A DNA stretch of 64,000 nucleotides from Progne subis subis (lineage: Eukaryota > Chordata > Aves > Passeriformes > Hirundinidae): NCBI GenBank assembly GCA_022316685.1, contig JAKJHU010000538.1:62001-126000 (forward strand), written 5' to 3'. This document shows positions 55,736-64,000 of the stretch, piece after piece. The notes beneath the pieces were generated by a model. That model was not told where the DNA came from and searched no databases. It saw only the letters and a program-made list of their open reading frames with translations. Numbering within the stretch: the first letter of the stretch is position 1; the number at the start of each line of letters is the position of its first letter. The translations under genes were made by a program, and so were the position numbers.

Positions 55736-56417
55736 TGTTGAGGGTTAAGTTTCCTGTAGAGTTTTTTCCCCCCCCATAAGTTGCTAGGAGACTAAATACT
55801 AGTAGTTAAAGGGTGCTTGACCTGGACAAAAGGGAGTTGATCACTTAGTTTTGGGGGAGGAAAAAAAGCTCCCGGAGAGCTGAGGGTGGGGAGCTCGCTG
55901 CTTTCGGTTTTCCAGGGAGCACGGTCGGGCGACTGCTAGCTGCGTGGAGTCCACGGTTAACAGAGGAATCTGGTCCTGGGAATTCTACCATCTGTTGGAG
56001 CGCCCAGGAATTCGGAGTTTCTTCGTTGCCCCGCTGGATTTTGGGTCAGCCCGGGACCAGCCGCTGCGGGTTCTCCAGTACTGCCCACTTCACCTGCCAG
56101 GACAGCCCCCTGCCTGCCGAGGACAATCCACCGCTTTTCCAGCCATCAGCGCCGGAGTTTCCACCGTTTGCCCCTCGGGGTTCTTGGTTCTCTTTATTAT
56201 TATTATAATTGCTGTTGTTGTTTGTCTGTCCTGTTATATTTACTAGTAAAGGACTGTTATTCCTTTCCTCATAGCTCTGACTGAAAAGGTTTTTGTTGTT
56301 TTTTTTTTATTTTAATCTTCCAAATCATAATAACATGGAGGGAAGGGATTGGAATTCCCCATTCCTAGAGAGGCCCCGCCTCTCCTTAGCAGATGCCTGT
56401 CTTTTCAAACCAAGACA
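55736..56417 (+). repeat. Hybrid ERVL-type LTR: left half like 6333, right half like 18438
   Basis: The left flank GACAT (55731-55735) belongs to LTR-A and the right flank CCACC (56418-56422) to LTR-B. Bases up to CTCGGGGTTCTTGGTTCT follow LTR-A variants; from TTTATTATTATT on they follow LTR-B (no T-rich expansion, AATCATAATAACATGG). The switch is at about 56184-56200. Confidence 0.9.
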
Positions 56418-56474
56418 CCACCCTAGCACCAGTAGTCAGGGCGCCAGGAGGACTTGTGCTCCTGTGCCAATCAT

Positions 56475-57660
56475 CTACAAGGTGGCATGGACTCCTTCAC
56501 AGGCTGACAAGATTTCCTTCTCTGTTGGGGTGTTGTTGGCTTTGGACCCTCTGTAACTTTGGCTCCAGAATTGCAGTGGTTGACGCTGAGTCTCATCAGG
56601 CACCTTCTGCCAAAGGCTCCAGGACAGACCACTGTTCCCGGCTGCAGAATAGAGCATATTCTTCACCTCTGGTCCTGTCCTGACTGGGCCAAGGGCTATC
56701 GCATGAGCAATCTCCTGCTTGAGATCTGGGCGAAGGCTTGTTGCTGTTCAGGGCCCCAGTGGAAATCATTCTTTTTGCATGTTACCAGGTAAAGAAGGCT
56801 CACAATCTGGCTGTACTCAGGGAATGTGCATTTTCCGGAAACCTATGGCACCTAAGAAGGCTTGAGTTTCCTTCTTGCTGGTTGGTAGAGATATCATTGT
56901 GATCTTATTGATGACCTCAGTGGGAACCTCACACCGTCCATCTTGCCACTTTACTCTCAGGAACTGGATCTCTCGGGCATGTCCCTTGACTTTACTCTTT
57001 TTGATGGTGAAGCCGACTTCCAGGAGAATCTGGATGATTTTTTTCTCCTTTCTTAAATACTTCTGCTGCCGTGTTCCCCCACACAATGATGCCACCAATG
57101 TACTGCAGATGTTCTGGAGCCTCACCCTTTTCCAGCGCAGTCTGGATCAGTCCATGGCAGATGTTGGGACTGTGTTTCCATCTCTGGGGCAGTGGGCTTC
57201 CAGGTGTACTGCCCTCCTCTCCAGGTGAGGGCAAACTGAGGCCTGCACTTTGTTGCCAGAGGAATGGAGAAAAATGCACTTGCAAAGTCAATAGTGGAAT
57301 ACCACTTCGCTGCCTTGGAATCCAGCTCATACTGGAGCTCCAGCATGTCTGGCACAGCAGGGCTCAGCGGTGGAGTTACTTCATTCAAGCTACGACAGTC
57401 CACTGTCAATCTCGATTCTCTGTCTGACTTGCGCACAGGACAAATGGGGCTGTTGAAGAGTGGGCCTTGAGGACCCCCCCCCCATGGCTCTCCAGCTCAC
57501 AGATCATCTTGTGGATGGGGATCATGGCATCTTGATTTTTCCAGTACTGCCAGCAGTGCACTGTCAAGGTGGAAGTTGGTACTTATTGTTCCTCCACCCT
57601 CAGCAGTCCAACTGCAGAAGGATTCTCTGACAGTCCAGGCAAGGTGTTCAACTGCCTAAC
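56475..57660 (-). pseudogene. pol: ERVL-1 copy 2: RT and connection, YIGG
   Basis: Same frames as 19222-20410. The active site is again YIGG (57091-57102), so loss of both Asp predates the duplication. The frame shifts are in the same places. Confidence 0.82.
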
Positions 57661-58055
57661 GCCCTCTGCCTCCACAGCAACTATCCTAAAAGCCCACCTG
57701 AGTCCTTTTGGGTCTTTGAAATAGCTGCTCTAGAAGAAATCTATGCCCAGAATACACAGGGCCTCTGGGCCAGTCACAATTGGGTGTTTCTTCCACTCCT
57801 TCTCAGTCAAGCTTACCTCGGCTTCCAACAGGGTCAACTGCTGCGATCCCTGTCACCCCAACAATAGAAACGGGTTCTGCCCCCACATGTCCCAATGACA
57901 TTAGGGTACACTGCGCACCAGTATCAACCAAGGCTTCGTATTTTTCTGGCTCTGATGTGCCAGGCCATCCAATCCACACAGTCCAATAGACACGATCCTC
58001 CCGTGCCTCTACCGGGCTAGAGGCAGGGCCCCTTTAGCCCTGGCTATCATTCTCT
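57661..58055 (-). pseudogene. pro: ERVL-1 copy 2: protease, uninterrupted
   Basis: It contains the LVDTGAQC catalytic motif near 57925 and continues through CCCCC at 57880-57884, the unused ERV-3 target, into the C-terminal half. This gives the pre-insertion sequence for the left copy. Confidence 0.75.
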
Positions 58056-59371
58056 TCCTGGGCATACATTCTGGAGGTTCCTTCAAGGGTATCAGACATA
58101 TAATCCTCCCTTTGTTTATATCTGACAGCTTGGTAATGGGAGACTGAGGCTACCTTCACTTTAGTGGAACTCCCTTCGTTAGTGTGTTCCTCCTTGAGTT
58201 GACACACCCATGCTGCCAGGACAGAAGTGGGTTTTCCATCCCACCTTCTCATATCTTCCCCATGGTCACACAGGAAGAATCACGGGTCAGCTCGTGAGGT
58301 GTACCCCCACTCCCTAGCTGAGGGATGTCGGGTTCTTTTGTTGGGGCCTGTGACTTGCACTGGTGCCACACTGTTCTATCTCACCTCCTCCTTCATCTCC
58401 CATATCTCTTCTTTGAGGTCCTTAACCACAGCAGAGATATGAGCCTGCATTGGGACACTGACCACACTCTCATAATTCCTGAGCTTGTTTGCTTCAGAAC
58501 CCACTATCTATTGGTTGTCCTAGGCACTAATCATTCCAATGAAGGTGATGTATTGGGATGGCCCTGGATTTGTCAGGTTCCACAACATTTGCCCTGTGCA
58601 CCTGACCTTGTCAGGGTCATTATTGTGCTGTCCGTCCGTTCCAAAAAGCACCTCTAATACTGACTCTTCCCTCGTGTGTTGGATCCCTTTCTCAGTGGTC
58701 TTTCAGGGCATTCTCTGATGGTGCGCCTGCATTAGGTCTCTGTGAACAAACCTCTCTCTTACAGTCATTAAACGTGGCTTCCAGAGAGGAGAGGGCCCTG
58801 GCTCCCGCACGAACACCCGATCAATACCTGCATCCTGGGTCACGGATCACAAATTCGTTGCCTCACCACTATCCGGTTGCACGCCTGGACCCATAAGGTC
58901 CCAAACCCTAAGTAACCAGGCTGAATAAGCCTCACGCCCCTGTCGCACAATGTCTTTTTGCAGATTATGGAGCATGTCACGCGACAGGGACTCAGTGATG
59001 ATTTCAGGTTCCGGCTGCCTTGCTGGTTGCAAGGGTCCTGGTACCTCATCATCAATAACTGGGCACACTGATTTAGTCTTATACTTCCTCCTCTACACAG
59101 AGGTGACTGCTGCTGGCTGTGGCTGCCCTTGTGGTTCAGCTGGAACCTGAACGGTTGTAATGTCTGTGGGTTCCACTGCTGCACCATCAGACTCTCTCCC
59201 TTTGAGGCAGGGAGAGGGTTTCCCACCAGCTGGGGAAGAGTATTCCCTCAGCATCTGGCGCATCCCCTCCGATACCCCCATCCAACCAGGTGGTTAATTT
59301 CTGAGGTGGGCTGTTGGGCAGTGTCAGGCTGTGGGGCAGCATCCCTAGTCTCTAGGGTAGATCTTAGAGTG
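58056..59371 (-). pseudogene. gag: ERVL-1 copy 2: gag middle and C-terminal part
   Basis: Near-identical to 28076-29393, including the same frame breaks (frames 59068-58847 and 58252-58034). Confidence 0.65.
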
Positions 59372-59377
59372 GTTACA

Positions 59378-59915
59378 TGTTGCTGTGTGTTATTTGGCTT
59401 CATATTGTATTTCATTTTTATATTGGGTTTTATAATGGTTTCTTCTGTACCCTCCCTGTTCCCCTAGAAAATGTAATATCCCAAAGTTTGTCCCTGCCCT
59501 TCCACCAGCCCATCTCCCCAGTCCCCTTTCTGGAATGTAATCCAACCCTGTTCCACTCCCACCTTATCCCTGATTGGGCATTGGCTTATCCCCACCTTTA
59601 GCCCCTTCCCTAGATATAAGTCTCACACCATGCGGCCCCCTCGCTCTCTTGGTTCGGGCAGTGAGACGGGGCTCCTGACCCAGGCTGGGGCAGGACCACA
59701 GAAGAAAGACTGAATAAAGCCCTGGTTTCTCCCCGGATCAAGTGCAGACCTTCCTTTGCCATCGACGGGGTCTTGATCTCTCTCCTAAGGGAAAGGTTCT
59801 TGGCCGCCTCCTGGCTTTTGGGACCCTGAGGAAACCCCTTCCAACTGCAGTTTGTCTCTCGAGCTAGCCGGGGTGAGAACGGAGCCGGAGAGCTCCGTGA
59901 GAGAGACAAGCCACA
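59378..59915 (+). repeat. Solo LTR with 6-bp TSD GTTACA (duplicate of 29400-29937)
   Basis: GTTACA flanks at 59372-59377 and 59916-59921. Insertion predates the duplication. Confidence 0.88.
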
Positions 59916-59921
59916 GTTACA

Positions 59922-60440
59922 CAAGGCAATCTCACCTTGTCTCAGAATGCCAAATAGAATAGGTCTATCAGCAGCATCAGCCATTGTACGATATAATTAG
60001 CATCTAGAGAATATTTGAACCCTTCGAAAGCTGGTAGGGTAGGCCCAAAGAAATGGGCGAAGGACTGGGAGAAAACTTCCCCCAGTGTTACTTCCTCACA
60101 ATTGGTACCATTATTAATTAAACCCCAAAACATACACTTAGTGTGTGATAGCCATGTATCCATGTGCTCACATTCCAGAGGAAGTGAAAAATCCATTATT
60201 TCCTCACCTTATTGACCCATTGTGAAAACTGGATAACAGCCACAGTAGCCTTAGTCATAGGACCCATGTTTAGATAAGGAGATGCAAATAGGAAAAATGT
60301 AGCCACAACCACGTGCCAACCGAACCAGGATAAGCTAGACCACATGGTGCCGCTTAACGAGGTTTCTATATTCAGCACACAAAACTAGGTTACCCAGGAA
60401 CTGTTATTCCTTTTTCACACTTTCCTCTCAATGCCCTTAG
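59922..60440 (-). pseudogene. gag: ERVL-1 copy 2: gag N-terminus
   Basis: Duplicate of 29944-30463, with the same hydrophobic segment (minus 60378-60196). Confidence 0.5.
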
Positions 60441-60464
60441 GCCCCACCATTAGGCACCAAAATC

Positions 60465-61269
60465 TGTCCTGGTTTGAAGGGCAGTTGTCTGCCAAGGAAG
60501 ACAGGAACCTCCCTTGGAATCGAATATTGTGACCCCCTTCCCTCCAAATTATTATAACTTTAAAATTATGGGGCTTTCAGGCAAAGATATGGGAAAAGGA
60601 ATAACAGTTCTTTACTAGAATATATATATATAAGACAAGGCAAAAAACCAACAACAGCAGCAACAACAAACAAAACCAGAAACCCAACAACAGCTTTCTC
60701 TCAGCTGTCTAGCACTTTCCCCTTCTGTGTAGCTATGGTCATAGCCAACAGGGGCACTGTTGGCTCCTGGCTGGGCAGGGCAGGTGCAATGACTACCCCA
60801 CAGCTGCAGGGAGTGCTGTGGTGAGAGCTCAGCCACCACACTGCACATGCGTAATGGTGGGCAATCTGGCAGAAGAGATAAAAAAGGGGCTCCCTTTACA
60901 AACTCACAGGGGCAGCTGGTCTCAATGCCTCTCCGGATGGTGAATTGGACTGTAGCAGGAACCTCGGAGCAGCAAGCTGGAATGGCAGAGGCAAGCAGAC
61001 TCTGGGGTGGAAAACAAAGTATAGCACAAACTCCACAGCCGTAGCAGGAACCATGAGGGGGTAAGGCAGATATGGGGTGTTGGGTTGAAAGGTAGCAAAA
61101 ACCCTGAAGCCGCAGCAGACAAACAGCAGGGCTGGGCAGTTGTAATGCAGTGGCAGCCAGGCTTCTGCAAGCACCTGCTGCACACAGCCAGGAGATGCCC
61201 CCACTGGGAAGGGGTGGGTGGTTGGGGTCTCCTGCCCAGTGAGGTTGGGTTTTGGAAAGCTCCTCAGCA
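60465..61269 (-). repeat. 5' LTR of ERVL-1 copy 2
   Basis: Duplicate of 30487-31291, with the primer-binding site on its left. Confidence 0.65.
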
Positions 61270-61329
61270 CGTGTCACCTGCTCCTCTTCTTCTTCAGAAG
61301 ATAGTCCAAACCTCTCACCTTCAGGCCAG

Positions 61330-61718
61330 TGTCACCCTAGTTTTTCTGAGTTTTTTAAAGCCTTTTGATTGTTCATAGGATGGAGTCAGTCTTTTTAGCT
61401 TCTGTACAATATTAGGAGCAGTTTTTGCCTTTTCTCACACATGTAACATAAACAAATCCTTTGGTTTTCAGTCTCTGTCCTTTGTTTGCATATTTCTAAC
61501 CTGAAAACAATTGTAACTGGCAGTTGGTCTGGCCATTCGGCTGGGAGGTGATAACTCCAGAAGCCAATCCACAGCCAGACCCACAAATGTATAAAAAGTA
61601 AGAAATAAACAGGCAGAGGGGCTCTCAGCCTTGGCTCAGCCTTGGGCTTTCTTGGAGGAACATCTCTGCCCTGCAAATCTCTCGTCTCTGTGTGGTTGCT
61701 TTGTGTGTTGCAATCACA
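61330..61718 (+). repeat. Solo LTR with 6-bp TSD GGCCAG (duplicate of 31352-31738)
   Basis: Flanks GGCCAG at 61324-61329 and 61719-61724. Two bases longer than its partner. Confidence 0.88.
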
Positions 61719-62358
61719 GGCCAGTTTGTGATGATTTCCAAAATCCCAGGGTGATTAGGATCTCCTGTCCGGGCTCACTGTGTGATCAGAGTGATCCACT
61801 TATTCTATGTAGCATTGGTGGCGTGATGTGTAGAAGGAACCTCTCCTTTGAACATCCAGCCTAGCATGGGTAGTTGGGGTGCTAGAAGCAGCTGTGCTTC
61901 GGTGCCAATCACTTCTAAAGTGGCTCAAACCCCTTCATAAGCTGCCACAATCTCTTTCTCAGTTGGGGTATAGCTGGCCTCAGATCCTTTGCATCCCTGA
62001 CTCCAGAACCCCAGCGGTTGTCCCTTTGGTCTCCCTGGGTACTTTCTACCAGAGGCTCCAGGAAGGACCATTCTCCCTGGCTGGCTGCACTGTAGAGCAC
62101 GTTCTTCACATCCTGTCCTGTCCTGACTGGCCCAAGGGCTACTGCATGGGCAGTCTCCTGTTTGATCTGTTCAAAGGCTTATTGTTGTGCAGGGCCCCAC
62201 TGGAAATCATTTTTCTCCCACGTCATGAGGTAGAGAGGGCTTCCATTCTGACTGTACTCAGGGATATGCATCCTCCAAAAGCCCACAGCGCCTAGGAAGG
62301 CCTGTGTTTCCTTTTTGCTGGTCGGTGGGGACACAGCTGGTATTTTGTAAATCACTTC

Positions 62359-63127
62359 TGTTATAAATACGATTGACCAAAATTTTAGAAATCAAAATTT
62401 AGAATTTTTGTTGGAGAGACAAAATGACAATCTCGGACAACCACAGTTAAGAGGACAGCGTCAAGCCCGGGGTTGGCACTGGGTGAACCCTGATAACACA
62501 CTCTGCCAGTCTGTTATCCCCCAAGTTCACATTTCTGGCTTGAAGCAGCCTCTTTTTATACACAGGATCGTGGAGAAAATACGGGGCTCTGATGTTCTTC
62601 CTTGTCCACGGCAGCTTCATTAACTATTCATGTTCGGGTCTGGGTGTTCTGAATAGTTCTTCCTGGGCTAACAATGACCTTAATGGTTGAGCCCAGGTGT
62701 GTCGTAGATATGGTAATGTCCGGAGGAGTCGGATGAGATATGGATAGATATGATAATGTCCGGAGGAGACGGGTGAGATATAGATCTGATGTGATCATTC
62801 GGTTCTCGAGCTGTTCATCTGCTTCTTCCGTTGTTTTGTGTTCTTTTCAGAGTTTCCTGGCAGAGGCATTTCGATGTCATTCCTAGCATAGTCCTTGTGT
62901 CCCTTTTCTGGTACTGTGCTGCCAGCAGGGATACCCTGTACCTCTCCCTGTATGGTTTTTGTTTTTGCAGATATAAAACTTACATGAATTAACCTTAAAG
63001 ACATATATTACAGTTTTATCCCAGTTTTCTTAGAACATATGCAGGTAGACACAAATTTATATTTTATATGTGTGTATTACAATACAGACATATTCAAACA
63101 CGAATTAACTTTAGGACATTTATTACA
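62359..63127 (-). repeat. Solo LTR with 5-bp TSD ACTTC (duplicate of 32377-33145)
   Basis: Flanks ACTTC at 62354-62358 and 63128-63132. Confidence 0.88.
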
Positions 63128-63492
63128 ACTTCCATTGGAATCTGGCGACATCCATCTTGCCACTTGACTCCTAGAAACTGAATTTCCTGAGCAGGTCCCT
63201 TAACCTTACTTGATTTAATGGAGAAAACAGCTTTCAGGAGAATCTGCATTATCTTCTCTCCTTTCTCAAAGACTTCCCCTGCTGTGCTCCCCCATACAAT
63301 GATGTCATCTATATACTGTAGATGTTCCGGAGCCTCGCCCTTTACCAGTGCAGCCTGGATCAGTCCCTGGCAAATGGTGGGACTGTGTTTCTGCCCCTGG
63401 GGCAGTGGGTTCCAGGTGTGCTGCAAACCCCACCAGGTGGAAGCAAAAGGTGGCCTGCACTCTGCTGACAAAGGAATGGAGAAAAATGCATT
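63128..63492 (-). pseudogene. pol: ERVL-2 copy 2: RT palm, YIDD intact
   Basis: Same as 33146-33510, with the same missing RT N-terminus; the sequence upstream is the same unassigned segment. Confidence 0.78.
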
Positions 63493-64000
63493 GGTGTTAT
63501 GGGCTTAGGCTTCTCAGTGAATTTCTTCCCATTATCATTGTGGAGGTGCTGGGAGGGGAAAGGGGTAACTCCTAGATGAATAGCCAGCAATACAATAGAC
63601 ACAAAAGGAGTAGCTAATACCCCTGGGATACCAACACAATCGTTTTGGGGAGGGGAGATGAACAGGAGGTTGGGGAGTTTTAGCTGGGGGGGGGGGGGGG
63701 GGGGGCGGGGGGGGGCTCTTCCACTAATCGGATCTGCGAACTGTCGAACTGTCGCATGGTGCCGTTGGAGGTTGTGCACTCTGACCCACAGGGGACTTTG
63801 CTGCGCTGCAACTCAGCACTACGATTGAGTTCTGCCTACCTTCCCCACCTGTGCCCGTTGCTGCTGAGAAGATTCCAGCCGCCAGCTGTCTGCCGCCCGC
63901 ACCTCGACCACTACTAGCACTGAGACCAGCTGCCACCTGCGTGAGTTTGCAGGAACCTTTTTGAAAGGGGAAGCACCCCCTTTTTCTCTCTCATCTCAGT

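Larger units (their letters stand above)
56418..61269 (-). mobile_element. ERVL-1 second copy, without ERV-3
   Basis: It carries tether and RT (56418-57660), protease (57661-58055, whole), gag (58056-59371), solo LTR (59378-59915), gag N-terminus (59922-60440), primer site (about 60442-60461) and LTR (60465-61269). It equals 19165-20632 joined to 27903-31291. Confidence 0.85.
61270..64000 (-). mobile_element. ERVL-2 second copy (partial; continues past the window)
   Basis: Equals 31292-34015: solo LTR 61330-61718 (TSD GGCCAG), tether 61719-62358, solo LTR 62359-63127 (TSD ACTTC), RT 63128-63490 with YIDD, then the G-tract region (63687-63716) to the window end. Confidence 0.85.

Noticed and set aside
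51..64000. CRISPR arrays, bacterial operons, defence systems, tRNA or rRNA genes
   Set aside because: No spaced short repeats, cloverleaf candidates, rRNA cores or operon-like gene runs were seen; the DNA is vertebrate.

Overview
The window looks like vertebrate DNA from a bird, most probably a songbird W chromosome. Two signs point there. First, two tandem copies of an intron-containing HINT1-like gene on the minus strand (about 37.8-41.2 kb and 43.6-47.0 kb) have lost the histidine triad, as expected of the female-specific, multicopy gene HINTW. Second, nearly everything else is nested endogenous retrovirus (ERV) and LTR sequence with CR1-like LINE fragments, as expected of a repeat-rich sex chromosome. 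I see no bacterial operons, tRNA, rRNA or CRISPR. Apart from HINTW, every coding trace is a decayed retroviral gene.

Layout. 1-3888: 3' end of a provirus (ERV-1: integrase, a Cys/Arg-rich ORF, env, PPT, 3' LTR). 3889-8450: gag of a beta-like ERV (ERV-K) interrupted by inserted LTRs; an inverted LTR of the ERV-1 family follows at 8451-9003. 9817-13739: internally deleted provirus ERV-2. 13740-17664: repeats and LTR remnants. 17665-31291 (minus): an ERVL provirus (ERVL-1), split by the nearly intact ERV-3 provirus (20633-27902) and by several solo LTRs. 31292-37802 (minus): a second, older ERVL (ERVL-2), also full of LTRs. 37803-47000: HINTW tandem pair. 47000-49540: CR1-like and LTR sequence. 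49541-51521 (plus): 3' end of ERVL-3 with its LTR. 51623-55735: 5' part of a second ERV-K copy. 56418-64000: a second copy of the ERVL-1/ERVL-2 region.

The most informative structure is the recent duplication. 52729-56190 repeats 3326-6790; 56190-64000 repeats 18950-20632 joined to 27903-34010. The join between these blocks lies inside one LTR (55736-56417) whose left half and flank match the LTR at 6333 and whose right half and flank match the LTR at 18438: the footprint of ectopic recombination between two LTRs. The copies record later events: ERV-3 is absent from the right copy, where its 5-bp target is intact, and the ERV-1 family integration is a provirus in the left copy but a solo LTR in the right copy.

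HINTW exon positions follow from splice sites and homology to HINT1. Neither copy shows an in-frame ATG in exon 1, so coding ability is uncertain. Copy 1 joins exons 1, 2 and 3 in one frame through two compensating indels; copy 2 does not keep that frame. All identities are by eye; family names for ERVs are tentative.
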